Shown: piece after piece, positions 1 to 7,002 of the stretch
Numbering within the stretch: position 1 is the stretch's first letter
Layout: each line of letters starts with the position of its first letter
Assembly: GCA_050260275.1 (NCBI GenBank)
Contig: JBLNBX010000143.1
Location: 1-25,129 of the forward strand
Length of the DNA stretch: 25,129 bases
Direction: 5' to 3'
Origin: DATMXS01 sp050260275
GTDB lineage: Bacteria; Acidobacteriota; Terriglobia; Bryobacterales; Bryobacteraceae
Made by a program: the position numbers and the translations under genes
Notes under the pieces: generated by a model
What the model saw: only the letters and a program-made list of their open reading frames with translations
Databases searched by the model: none
Told to the model about the DNA's origin: nothing

Positions 1-338
1 GCTGGAACAGCGATTTCCGCGATCAGATGATCGCGGCCCCATTGAAGCAGCAACCCGCAGACCGGAAAGTGCGTACTGCGCTGATATTTCCGCGATCAGA
101 TGATCGCGGCCCCATTGAAGCTCGGGGATGACAATGACCCGCCGCCCGCGCAACGCCTCATTTCCGCGATCAGATGATCGCGGCCCCATTGAAGCACCGC
201 CGCTGACCAGGTCACAACCAGGACAGTGCCCATTTCCGCGATCAGATGATCGCGGCCCCATTGAAGCCGGAGAGTCGTGGCGACCCCACATCCAAGCCCA
301 CCATTTCCGCGATCAGATGATCGCGGCCCCATTGAAGC
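1..338. CRISPR. CRISPR array, 5 identical 36-bp repeats, cut by left edge
   Basis: Five identical 36-bp repeats lie at 13-48, 86-121, 160-195, 232-267 and 303-338. The four complete spacers (49-85, 122-159, 196-231, 268-302) are 37, 38, 36 and 35 bp and unrelated to each other. Bases 1-12 look like the end of another spacer, so the array probably continues to the left. Each repeat holds a strong hairpin, CCGCGATC-AGAT-GATCGCGG, and ends in CCCCATTGAAGC. That 3' end resembles the ATTGAAAC 5'-handle of many type I and III crRNAs, which would make + the transcribed strand and place the leader outside the window. The flank at 339-455 is GC-rich and not leader-like, which agrees but does not prove it. 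No cas gene is present, so the subtype cannot be assigned. All repeats are perfect, with no degenerate terminal copy. Short open frames across the array are artefacts. Confidence 0.97.
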
Positions 339-407
339 CGCAGCGCCCGCGTGGCCGGAGTCCCAACTCGGGACCGCGGCTCGCTCAATACCGGCGTGTC
401 TGGATTC

Positions 408-416
408 TGCTATATT
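408..416 (+). promoter_or_regulatory. Extended -10 promoter for the esterase gene
   Basis: TGC followed by TATATT forms an extended -10 box (TG at 408-409, hexamer 411-416). No good -35 is visible, as is common with extended -10 promoters. The predicted transcript start near 423 gives a leader of about 33 nt containing the GGAGGA ribosome site at 439-444. Confidence 0.45.
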
Positions 417-455
417 TCTGCTCCAGGCAGGACAGAACGGAGGAATAAGGCAGAG

Positions 456-1436
456 GTGAGACGCGTACTTTGCATGGTGACGCTTTGGGCTGCTTCGGCG
501 GCCTTCGGGCAGACTGCGCCCAATCCCGGCGGGCAGGCTGCTTCGCGCAGGCCGCCGACCGGACCGCCGCAGGCTCAGCAGGTGACGTGGGAGAAGGGCG
601 CTCAGCCGGCGACGATGCTGCCCGACTCAAGCCTGCATCCCACAGTGCTCCTCTGGCCGCAGGGCGCGCCCGGCTCCGAAGGCAAGACCGAGGATGAGAC
701 GTACCGGATCGTGGGCGATCTCATGGTCATCTCCAACGTGCATCGGCCATCGATCACCCTCTATCTGCCGCCGAAGGAGAAAGCGACCGGCGCCGGCGTT
801 ATCGTTACGCCGGGAGGCGCAAACCGCGAGATCTGGGTCACTAGCGAAGGATACCGCGTGGCGGAATGGCTCTCGCAGCGTGGCATCGCAGCCTTCGTTT
901 TGAAGTACCGCCTTCCGCGCGCTGAAGGATCCACCTACACAACCGAAGATCATTCGCTTCCGGACATCCAGCGCGCCATCCGCCTGGTTCGCAGCCGCGC
1001 GGCGGAATGGAGGGTCGATCCCGATCGCGTCGGAGTGATGGGATTCTCGGCGGGCGGATTTCTGGCCGGACTCGCCGGCGCGCGTTACAACGATCCGGTG
1101 AAGCGCCCGGTTGACAGCGTCGATAAGCTCAGCGCCAAGCCGGCGTTCATGGCCCTGATATACGGAACACCATTCGCAGGGCCAATGCAGGCGGATGCCA
1201 AGATCACGAAGGACCTGCCCCCGACATTCCTGTGCGCAGGCAGCGATGACCGGATTGCCGCGAGCTACCCGGATGTCTTCAAGGCTTTAAAAGCGGCCGG
1301 CGTGCCCGTCGAACTGCACATGTTCGGCGGCGTCGGGCATGGGTTTGCCATCAAGTTGGAAATGCCGGCTGTTGCGCCCTGGCCGGAACTGTTCCGGACG
1401 TGGTTGTCTGAACTCGGCATGCTTGGAAAGCGATAG
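456..1436 (+). CDS. Secreted alpha/beta hydrolase (esterase/acetylxylan-esterase-like)
   Basis: The 326-aa protein is an alpha/beta-hydrolase. The GTG at 456 is chosen because GGAGGA at 439-444 sits 11 nt upstream and the product then begins with a typical signal peptide (MRRVLCMVTLWAASAAFGQ), so it should be exported. A low-complexity Pro/Gln/Arg linker follows to about residue 50. The nucleophile elbow GFSAGG gives Ser198, the acid is probably Asp264 or Asp265 in GSDDRI, and the base is His295 in GVGHGF; VTPGG at 118-121 fits the oxyanion strand. This layout matches the BD-FAE / acetylxylan-esterase-like branch often annotated as a xylanase-related esterase. The substrate, probably an acylated sugar or plant polymer, is inference. 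An open frame back to 351 exists but lacks a ribosome site and would disrupt the signal peptide. The gene stands alone between the CRISPR array and convergent genes. Confidence 0.88.
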   Translation: MRRVLCMVTLWAASAAFGQTAPNPGGQAASRRPPTGPPQAQQVTWEKGAQPATMLPDSSLHPTVLLWPQGAPGSEGKTEDETYRIVGDLMVISNVHRPSITLYLPPKEKATGAGVIVTPGGANREIWVTSEGYRVAEWLSQRGIAAFVLKYRLPRAEGSTYTTEDHSLPDIQRAIRLVRSRAAEWRVDPDRVGVMGFSAGGFLAGLAGARYNDPVKRPVDSVDKLSAKPAFMALIYGTPFAGPMQADAKITKDLPPTFLCAGSDDRIAASYPDVFKALKAAGVPVELHMFGGVGHGFAIKLEMPAVAPWPELFRTWLSELGMLGKR

Positions 1437-1740
1437 CGCTGGAGCGCCAGTCGCGATCAGCGTCCGCGGCGAGCTGATCGCGGCAGGTCCCAGTACTCGC
1501 CGTCAGGTGTCTCAACCGGAAGGAAACGCTCCCCGGCAGCGAACGGGCGCGCCCATAGCAGATCACCTGATCCGCGTCGATTAAGTGCGCCCGCGCCAGG
1601 CGCGCGGCACTCGCGCCAGTGGCGTATCGTAACCGCAACGAACGATGTTGTTACGGAGCCGGGGCGTCTCGATCCGGCGTTTGGAATGCGCCCAGATCCG
1701 CCGCTCCGGCAGAAACCTGCGAGCGCCGCTGGCGGCGCCG
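1437..1740. other. 304-bp gap between convergent genes, no supported gene
   Basis: Apart from the hairpin at 1452-1482 nothing in this gap can be supported. One minus-strand frame is open from about 1760 to a TGA at 1459-1457, and its last 30 or so codons read like plausible protein. It has no ATG with a ribosome site, and long open frames are expected by chance at this GC content. It could be a decayed gene remnant. Confidence 0.4.
1452..1482 (+). terminator. GC-rich hairpin after the esterase gene
   Basis: Perfect 10-bp arms CGCGATCAGC (1452-1461) and GCTGATCGCG (1473-1482) enclose an 11-nt loop, 15 bp after the esterase stop. No T-tract follows, so it is at best a weak or factor-assisted terminator, or an mRNA-stabilising 3' structure. 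The arm CGCGATCA also occurs in the CRISPR repeat hairpin. Confidence 0.4.
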
Positions 1741-2307
1741 TCAGCGGCCCGCGCCTCGTGATTCCTGGGCGTCCACGCGCGGGCTATCAGGTCCGTCTAC
1801 ACGCGTCAGCCAGTCCTCGCGCCAGAAGAAGAAACACGAGCGGTCGCAGCCGTACCCTTCACCGTCGCAGATCAAACCCTCAAGCAGCACCGTGTCCTTC
1901 AGCCTCCGCCGCGTGTGCGATTCCTCGAAGATGATGTTCTCCACACGCTTGTACACGCGAAAGGTCCTTCCACAGTACTGCTTCATCTGCGGCATGAACA
2001 ACATGCCCCTGGTCTTGCCGGAACCGTCCAGTGTTGCGAGAATTTCAGCCTCGGACTTCACCCGCACCCACTCTCCCGGTTTGAGTCCGAGCGTAGCTCG
2101 CGCGGCGCGGCCGGCGCCCGCCAGCGCGGACGTGCCGTTCTGTCGCGCGTTGCCCGGCACCGCTCTGCATACAAACTGCACGGTCTTCCGCAGTGCGGCC
2201 TGCGGTCCGTCTCGCCTGAAGAGATAGAAAAAGCGGTACATACGAACGGGTATCCCGAACCGCGAGGTTCCGGCACGGACGCTCGCCTGGCAGGCTTCGT
2301 CAGGCAT
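1741..2307 (-). CDS. Cys-rich protein of unknown function, coupled to CelD-like GNAT
   Basis: This is a 188-aa protein whose function I cannot name. The ATG at 2307-2305 overlaps the TGA of the upstream gene (2302-2300) by 8 bp, which argues for translational coupling and decides the start. The first 70 residues are basic. The core (about 75-170) opens with LKPGEWVRVKSEAEIL, resembling a small SH3-like module. It continues with MPQMKQYCGRTFRVYKRV, then LEGLICDGEGYGCDRSC and an aromatic WREDWL segment. Cys112, Cys147, Cys154 and Cys158 could bind a metal or form disulfides. I recall similar small Cys-containing proteins beside sugar- and peptide-modifying genes, but that is memory and not a search. 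No signal peptide or membrane helix is seen, so it is probably cytoplasmic. Confidence 0.75.
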   Translation of the reverse strand: MPDEACQASVRAGTSRFGIPVRMYRFFYLFRRDGPQAALRKTVQFVCRAVPGNARQNGTSALAGAGRAARATLGLKPGEWVRVKSEAEILATLDGSGKTRGMLFMPQMKQYCGRTFRVYKRVENIIFEESHTRRRLKDTVLLEGLICDGEGYGCDRSCFFFWREDWLTRVDGPDSPRVDAQESRGAGR

Positions 2308-3481
2308 AGGTCTCCTCATGCTGCGGCTGTGATTCCTCCTCGTGTCCAGCACCCTTCCGGAGTTTGAGCGCCTCGGGATTCGGGCTCTCCGCACGGTATC
2401 CCAGCGCAGCGGCCAGGCGTCTGACGGGTTCGTGCGCTATCGCCAGGTCCTTCACCGTGAGATACGCCTCCATGACGAACTTGGCCCTCACGGTCCGGGG
2501 CTGGATGCACTCGTAACTGAAGCTGCAGGTGTCCGCGAAGAACAGCTTGAAGGGCTCCGAGCCCCTCGTGAAATCGACGTACTCGATTCCGCTCGGGCGG
2601 AGCGCCTGCATCACACGCACGATGCATACCAGGCCACAGTGGAACTGTTTGTAGTCGGGGTCGAACGCCACGGTATGCACCACAAACTTGCGGTTGTGCA
2701 CGAAGCCATACACCGCTGCGACCGGATACTTGTTCAGCAGCAGGATGCTTAGGATCACGCGCGAGCCCAGCCGCTCGGCCCAGTTGGCGTACGCAGCCCT
2801 GACGTTCTTGTGCAGGAAAAAGCTCGGCGTGCTGGTTCCCGCCCACCGCCGGATGTGCTGGTCGAACAGGATCGGAAGGTGCGCTTTTACATCTCCGGGC
2901 CGGTTGAATGTGACAAGCTCAACCGTTCCCTCTTTCTCCACACGCCGCAGCGTGCGCTTCCTCAGCCCTGGTCCTTTGATGTACGCCTCGACCGGGGCAT
3001 CCGGCGCCTCGGGCAGCCTGGCGGAGAGTCCCATCGTACACGGCCGCACTATCAGGTCCGGCTTGGTTCTCAGCATGCGATACGAAGCCGAACTCTCCTT
3101 GATCTGCTGAAGATACAGCATGTCAGCGCCGCCTGCCGTGTCCTGGACTCCACGCCATAGCGCGCACAAAGCGGCCTCGTCGCGTGCAAGAAAATCCGAA
3201 TAATCGCAGTTCGGAGTTCCGATGAACTCGACCGTCACGAGCCGGATCCCGCAAATCCGCTTGCTCGCTATCATCAGTGGCGCGATAGCGGCGATCTCAG
3301 ACCCGTCCTCCACGACGACCACGTGCGGCTTCACGTCTCGAACGCCGCTGGCAATCCACGCATCAGCGTACTCGAAAGTCGAGAAGACCTCGTGCGTCTC
3401 GGAGAGCTCTGCGAGCCGGTTCCACCCCTCGCCCAGGTGACGTACCTGTTTCCAATCCGCTTCAACACGCGTGCGGAGCAA
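2300..3481 (-). CDS. CelD/BcsL-type GNAT acetyltransferase
   Basis: This is a 393-aa protein of the CelD/BcsL-like family (GNAT fold, Acetyltransf_6 type). Members are associated with exopolysaccharide or cellulose loci and other acyl-transfer roles. The N-terminal half (about 5-160) matches the usual pattern, with FSTFEYADAW near 33-42. The GNAT core lies at about 170-330 and contains LRKRTLRRVEKEG (173-185), the FDQHIRRW helix and the family signature YVDFTRGSEPFKLFF (301-315). The start is TTG at 3481, with AAGGGG about 8 nt upstream. No signal peptide or membrane helix is visible. The gene is transcribed from a good promoter at 3546-3574, but an attenuator-like hairpin lies in its leader. 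It is coupled to the Cys-rich protein downstream. The true acyl donor and acceptor are unknown. Confidence 0.82.
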   Translation of the reverse strand: MLRTRVEADWKQVRHLGEGWNRLAELSETHEVFSTFEYADAWIASGVRDVKPHVVVVEDGSEIAAIAPLMIASKRICGIRLVTVEFIGTPNCDYSDFLARDEAALCALWRGVQDTAGGADMLYLQQIKESSASYRMLRTKPDLIVRPCTMGLSARLPEAPDAPVEAYIKGPGLRKRTLRRVEKEGTVELVTFNRPGDVKAHLPILFDQHIRRWAGTSTPSFFLHKNVRAAYANWAERLGSRVILSILLLNKYPVAAVYGFVHNRKFVVHTVAFDPDYKQFHCGLVCIVRVMQALRPSGIEYVDFTRGSEPFKLFFADTCSFSYECIQPRTVRAKFVMEAYLTVKDLAIAHEPVRRLAAALGYRAESPNPEALKLRKGAGHEEESQPQHEETYA

Positions 3482-3505
3482 TGTAGCACCCCTTTTCGCC
3501 CCATT

Positions 3506-3524
3506 AAAAACGGCTAGTTAGCCG
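3506..3524 (-). terminator. Intrinsic-terminator-like hairpin in the leader of the CelD-like gene
   Basis: On the minus strand the sequence reads CGGCT-AACT-AGCCG followed at once by TTTTT, the classic layout of an intrinsic terminator, though the stem is only 5 bp (6 if the loop closes further). It lies between the predicted promoter (3546-3574) and the TTG start at 3481, about 25 nt before the start. It may act as an attenuator or may stop read-through from tpiA. Confidence 0.5.
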
Positions 3525-3545
3525 CCTCGTACTCACGGTGACTAG

Positions 3546-3574
3546 AGTCTAACGGAGCGCGTGCGGGAGGTCAA
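3546..3574 (-). promoter_or_regulatory. Sigma-70-type promoter for the CelD-like gene
   Basis: On the minus strand TTGACC (3574-3569) and TAGACT (3551-3546) are separated by exactly 17 bp. The -35 matches 5 of 6 consensus positions and the -10 matches 4 of 6. The predicted start near 3539 gives a leader of about 57 nt that includes the hairpin at 3506-3524. Confidence 0.6.
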
Positions 3575-3749
3575 CAGACAATCGAGGCGAAATGTCTGTA
3601 ACTCACAACTAAGGGGTAAATTCCTGCGAGCGGGTGCTTCTCCCGTCGACAGCGCCGAAGCTAAAGAGCTCAAAGAGCCGCCCGCGTGCGAGGTGGCTTC
3701 GCAAGGCGCACCTGCCGTTGCGCCTTATGTAAGTGCGGGAATCGGGGAT

Positions 3750-3780
3750 AGGCGCCGGAAGCCACAGACCTCCGGCGCCT
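3750..3780 (-). terminator. Hairpin after tpiA, probable end of the yebC-tpiA operon
   Basis: A perfect 10-bp stem (AGGCGCCGGA / TCCGGCGCCT) with an 11-nt loop begins 23 bp after the tpiA stop. There is no T-tract on the minus strand (TATCCCC follows), so termination would be weak or Rho-assisted. A second perfect 8-bp stem, AAGGCGCA / TGCGCCTT with an 8-nt loop, follows at 3703-3726. Confidence 0.5.
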
Positions 3781-3803
3781 GCTTGAGATGGCTTTCTGCC
3801 AGC

Positions 3804-4553
3804 CTAGAAACCGACGATCTTCGCGAAGCTATCCGGATCGAGCGATGCCCCGCCCACCAGCGTACCGTCGATATCTTCTTCGGCCATCAGCGCCTTGGTG
3901 TTGTCCGGCTTGACGCTTCCGCCGTACAGGATCCGCACAGCCGCCGCGGCATCCTTGCCGTACTTCGCCTCCGCCTGGCCGCGCAGGAATTTGTGCGCCG
4001 CCTCGGCGATCTCCGGCGTCGCCGTCTTGCCGGTGCCGATGGCCCACACGGGCTCGTAGGCGATTACGATCTTCGCGAACTGCTCCGCCGTGAGCTTCCC
4101 GATGCCTTCGTTGAACTGAGTCCCGAGCACCTGCTCGGTGCGGCCGGCCTCGCGCTCTTCCAGACGCTCGCCGACGCAAACGATCGGCTTCAGCCCCACT
4201 TCGAGCGCCGCGACGATGCGCTGGAACACGGTCTCGTCGGTCTCGCCGAAGTACTGCCGGCGCTCGCTATGCCCGATGATGACCCACTTCGCGCCTGCAG
4301 CCGCGAGCATCGGTCCCGATATTTCGCCTGTGAACGCGCCTTCCTTCTTCCAGTACAGGTTCTGGCCGCCGATCTCGATGCGCGAGCCTTGGGTGGCCTC
4401 AACCGCCGCCGGAATGTCTACGAACGGCGGGCAGATCACGATTTCGCGGCCGGTGACGCCAGCGGCCGCCGGAACGAACTTCTCGAAAAATGCGCGGGTC
4501 TCCTGGGGCGTCTTGTACATCTTCCAGTTGCCCGCCATCAGGGGTGTTCTCAT
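3804..4553 (-). CDS. tpiA: Triosephosphate isomerase
   Basis: The enzyme interconverts dihydroxyacetone phosphate and glyceraldehyde 3-phosphate in glycolysis and gluconeogenesis, in the cytoplasm. The 249-aa length is normal for bacterial TIM. The catalytic residues are all present: Lys11 in AGNWKMY, the electrophile His95 in IIGHSERR and the base Glu167 in the signature AYEPVWAIGTG. The phosphate-binding loops LYGGSVKPDN and LVGGASLDPDSF near the C terminus are intact. The ATG at 4553 overlaps the TGA of deoB by 4 bp (ATGA), so it is the last gene of the operon that starts at yebC. Other bacteria often have secG or pgk next to tpiA; here neither is adjacent. A hairpin follows at 3750-3780. 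Confidence 0.98.
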   Translation of the reverse strand: MRTPLMAGNWKMYKTPQETRAFFEKFVPAAAGVTGREIVICPPFVDIPAAVEATQGSRIEIGGQNLYWKKEGAFTGEISGPMLAAAGAKWVIIGHSERRQYFGETDETVFQRIVAALEVGLKPIVCVGERLEEREAGRTEQVLGTQFNEGIGKLTAEQFAKIVIAYEPVWAIGTGKTATPEIAEAAHKFLRGQAEAKYGKDAAAAVRILYGGSVKPDNTKALMAEEDIDGTLVGGASLDPDSFAKIVGF

Positions 4554-5725
4554 AAGATCGCTTTTAAGAAACTACTTCCTTTCCCGAGATTTGTATCAAA
4601 GTTTTCCGCCACGGTCTGGCCGATGTCGGCCAGCGTGGCGCGTGTGCCGAGCTCAGCCCCGCGCCGCGCTCGCGGCCCGTACGCCAGCACCGGCACGTAC
4701 TCGCGGCTGTGGTCCGTCGACGGCGTCGTAGGGTCGTTGCCGTGGTCCGCCGTGATGATGAGGAGGTCGTCCACGCGCAACCGCTCGATCAGGCGCGGGA
4801 GCCACAGGTCGAATGCCTCCAGCGCGGAGGCGAATCCCTCGACGTCGTTGCGGTGCCCGTACATCGAGTCGAAGTCCACCAGGTTGATGAAGATCAACCC
4901 GCGCTCCAACTCGCTCGCGGCAACCAGTGTCTTCGCCATGCCGTCGGCGTTGTTCTTCGTCTTGGCGCTGTGCGCCACGCCGCGGCCTAGGAAGATATCG
5001 CTGACCTTGCCCACCGAGTAAACCGGCACGCCGCGTTCGCTCAGCCTGTCCAGCAGCATGCCTTCCGGCGGCGGAATCGCGTAATCGTGCCGTGCTGCAT
5101 GGTCGCGAACGAACGAGCCGGGCTGCCCCGTGAACGGACGTGCGATGACGCGCCCCACCTCGTGCGGACCGCGCAGCAGATCGCGCGCGATGGCGCACAT
5201 GCGGTACAGCTCGTCCCGCGGGATCACGTCCTCGTGCGCGGCGACCTGAAACACGCTGTCGGCGGATGTGTAGACTATGGGCCGCCCCGTGCGGATGTGC
5301 TCCTCGCCGAGCTGCTCGATGATCGCCGTGCCCGATGCCGGCACGTTCCCGAGAGCGCGCCGTCCTACGCGCCGCTCCCATTCGCCCAGCAGGTCCGCGG
5401 GGAACCCGTTCGGGTACACGGGAAACGGGCGTTCGAGGATGATGCCCGCCATCTCCCAATGGCCCGTAGTGGTGTCCTTCCCCGGCGAAGCGAGCGCTGC
5501 GCGCCCGTAGCACGCCGCCGGAGCAGCGGCAGGCCCGATACCCGCGAGCGGCCGGATGTTGCCGAGTCCCAGCGCGGCGAGATTCTCCAGCCGCATCGGC
5601 CGCGCGCGCGCAATGTTGCCAAGCGTGTCGCTCCCGGCGTCGCCGTACTCCGCTGCGTCTGGCATCTCTCCGATGCCCGCGCTGTCCAGCACGAGGAGGA
5701 TCACCCGCCCGAACCGGCCCGTCAT
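4550..5725 (-). CDS. deoB: Phosphopentomutase DeoB
   Basis: DeoB moves phosphate between C1 and C5 of ribose or deoxyribose in nucleoside salvage, feeding pentose carbon towards glyceraldehyde 3-phosphate. The 391-aa length is typical. The N-terminal metal site is in LVLDSAGIGEMPDA (Asp14). GKDTTTGHWEM (82-92) includes Thr85, the position of the phosphorylated catalytic threonine in characterised DeoB. The C-terminal metal ligands are in TADHGND and TDHSRE, and the DeoB cap domain lies between. The gene overlaps its neighbours by 4 bp on both sides (ATGA at 5725-5722 and at 4553-4550), so it is translationally linked to the TlpA-like gene and to tpiA. Pairing with tpiA makes metabolic sense because deoxyribose breakdown yields glyceraldehyde 3-phosphate. 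Confidence 0.97.
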   Translation of the reverse strand: MTGRFGRVILLVLDSAGIGEMPDAAEYGDAGSDTLGNIARARPMRLENLAALGLGNIRPLAGIGPAAAPAACYGRAALASPGKDTTTGHWEMAGIILERPFPVYPNGFPADLLGEWERRVGRRALGNVPASGTAIIEQLGEEHIRTGRPIVYTSADSVFQVAAHEDVIPRDELYRMCAIARDLLRGPHEVGRVIARPFTGQPGSFVRDHAARHDYAIPPPEGMLLDRLSERGVPVYSVGKVSDIFLGRGVAHSAKTKNNADGMAKTLVAASELERGLIFINLVDFDSMYGHRNDVEGFASALEAFDLWLPRLIERLRVDDLLIITADHGNDPTTPSTDHSREYVPVLAYGPRARRGAELGTRATLADIGQTVAENFDTNLGKGSSFLKAIL

Positions 5726-7002
5726 TCCGCCAGCGCCAGTTCTATGCGCTCCGCCAGCATGGCAGCGAAGCGCGAAGGGATGAACCCGGCCATGCGGCTG
5801 TGCAACTCGCCCCGCCGGTTGATGAGGATTGCGGTAGGAATCGACGAGATGCGCAGCGCGGAAACAAGGCCGCTTTCGAAATACACGCGCTTGTCCCAGT
5901 TGTTCTCTTCCAGGAACCTCTGGACGCCCGAGCGGTCGTCGTCCGCGTTGATGGAGAGGAACACCACGTCGTCCCGGCCGCTAAACTGCTTCTTCACTTC
6001 CTCGTACAGCGGATGCTGCGCCCGGCAGGGCACACACCACGTGGCCCAGAAGTCCATGACCACCACTTTGCCCGCGAGCGACTGCATCTTCAGCGTGCCG
6101 CCATCGAGTCCTTTGAGCGTGAACTCCATGGGATTCGTCAGGCCCAGATTCGGGTCGAGTTGCTTCAGGCGCAGCCGGCGCTCGCCTATCAGAGCGGTGG
6201 TGCGGTCGTAGGCGGCAAGCACGAGCTCGCCCAGCCCCTGCTCCGAACCGCCGTGCAGCTTCCTGTACAACTCGCCGAGACGCGCACGGTCCGCGGCCCG
6301 GTCCGAGTCGCGCTGGCGCGAGTCGGGTATCGCGAACGCGTCGGCAAAGTGCGCCACCGCCTGTGCTTCGTTGCCGGATCGCACCAGCCAGCGTCCTATC
6401 TCGCGCGCCGATTCGGCGTTCGGGTACACCGCGTAGCTCTTGCGCGCAAGCTCAAGCGCCTCGCCGGTGTTCCCCAGGTTGCCGGTGGCCCTGGCCTGCA
6501 GCACATACGCGCGGCCGAGGCCGCGCTCCACTTCTTCCATCCAATCCCCAAGGCTCACCGTTTTCGGCGGCTCTTGGTCCTTCGCTTCCAGCAGCATCGT
6601 CTCGTACTGGCGCGCGTACTTGAGGGCGCGCTCGGAGCTCGCCTTATCGTCGCCTTCGAGCAGCTCGCGGGTAACGCGTTCGAGCAGCTTAGGGTCGGTC
6701 GGGCCGCGCGCGATCACACGCTGGCCGTACTCTATGATGCGCCGCCTGTCGTTCATCTCCATCGCGGTCTTCGCGATGGCTTCCTCCATCTCGGCGCGGC
6801 GTTCGGTTTCAGGGAACTTCCGCAGGTGCGTCTCTAAAGCACGGATGAAATCGGGTGGGCTCGTTCCGGATTCGGCGAGCGCGATCGAGAGCGACGTCTG
6901 CTCGTCCGTCGCGGGTCCGCCCTGAGCGTCTTCGCTATTTGCGGCGTTCTGGGCTGCGCCGGCGGCGGCGGCCAGCGCGAGGAGGACGGCAAGGCGTCTC
7001 AC
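5722..7002 (-). CDS. Exported TlpA/ResA-like thioredoxin with N-terminal helical repeats
   Basis: The 426-aa protein starts with a signal peptide (MRRLAVLLALAAAAGAA), so it acts outside the cytoplasmic membrane. Residues about 30-285 are alpha-helical with TPR-like character (for example GEALELARKSYAVYPNAESAREIG, split here by eye into helices), suggesting protein contacts. A TlpA/ResA-type thioredoxin domain covers about 290-426. It has the active site WCVPC (322-326) after VVVMDFWAT, the cis-proline in SSIPTAIL (Pro389) and RRGEL. Such proteins usually reduce disulfides, as in cytochrome c maturation. The start is GTG at 7002, overlapping the previous TGA (GTGA). No ccm/ccd or other redox gene is adjacent, so the partner is unknown. 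Its place inside an operon with ruvC and deoB is unusual. Confidence 0.9.
   Translation of the reverse strand: MRRLAVLLALAAAAGAAQNAANSEDAQGGPATDEQTSLSIALAESGTSPPDFIRALETHLRKFPETERRAEMEEAIAKTAMEMNDRRRIIEYGQRVIARGPTDPKLLERVTRELLEGDDKASSERALKYARQYETMLLEAKDQEPPKTVSLGDWMEEVERGLGRAYVLQARATGNLGNTGEALELARKSYAVYPNAESAREIGRWLVRSGNEAQAVAHFADAFAIPDSRQRDSDRAADRARLGELYRKLHGGSEQGLGELVLAAYDRTTALIGERRLRLKQLDPNLGLTNPMEFTLKGLDGGTLKMQSLAGKVVVMDFWATWCVPCRAQHPLYEEVKKQFSGRDDVVFLSINADDDRSGVQRFLEENNWDKRVYFESGLVSALRISSIPTAILINRRGELHSRMAGFIPSRFAAMLAERIELALAE

Larger units (their letters stand above)
3482..3803. other. 322-bp intergenic region with several hairpins
   Basis: Between tpiA and the CelD-like gene lie, in minus-strand order, the hairpin at 3750-3780, a second hairpin at 3703-3726, an unassigned stretch rich in short complementary G/C blocks (3590-3700), a promoter (3574-3546) and an attenuator-like hairpin (3524-3506). 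No tRNA T-loop, known riboswitch core or ribosome-preceded reading frame was found. A structured RNA on either strand is possible but not shown. Confidence 0.4.

Noticed and set aside
128..448. Open frames across the CRISPR array
   Set aside because: They consist of repeat and spacer sequence; the repeated peptide arises from the direct repeats.
351..455. Longer N terminus of the esterase
   Set aside because: No ribosome site, and it would hide the signal peptide that starts at GTG 456.
1457..1760. Minus-strand frame ending in a protein-like tail, in a different frame from the Cys-rich gene
   Set aside because: No start codon with a ribosome site, and long open frames are expected by chance at high GC; possible gene remnant only.
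3600..3780. Known riboswitch or tRNA in the tpiA downstream gap
   Set aside because: No T-loop GGTTCRA pattern, c-di-GMP, cobalamin or ydaO core was found; only generic hairpins.
3561..5021. 486-aa plus-strand open frame over tpiA and deoB
   Set aside because: Arg-rich shadow frame; the minus strand has clear TpiA and DeoB with catalytic motifs.
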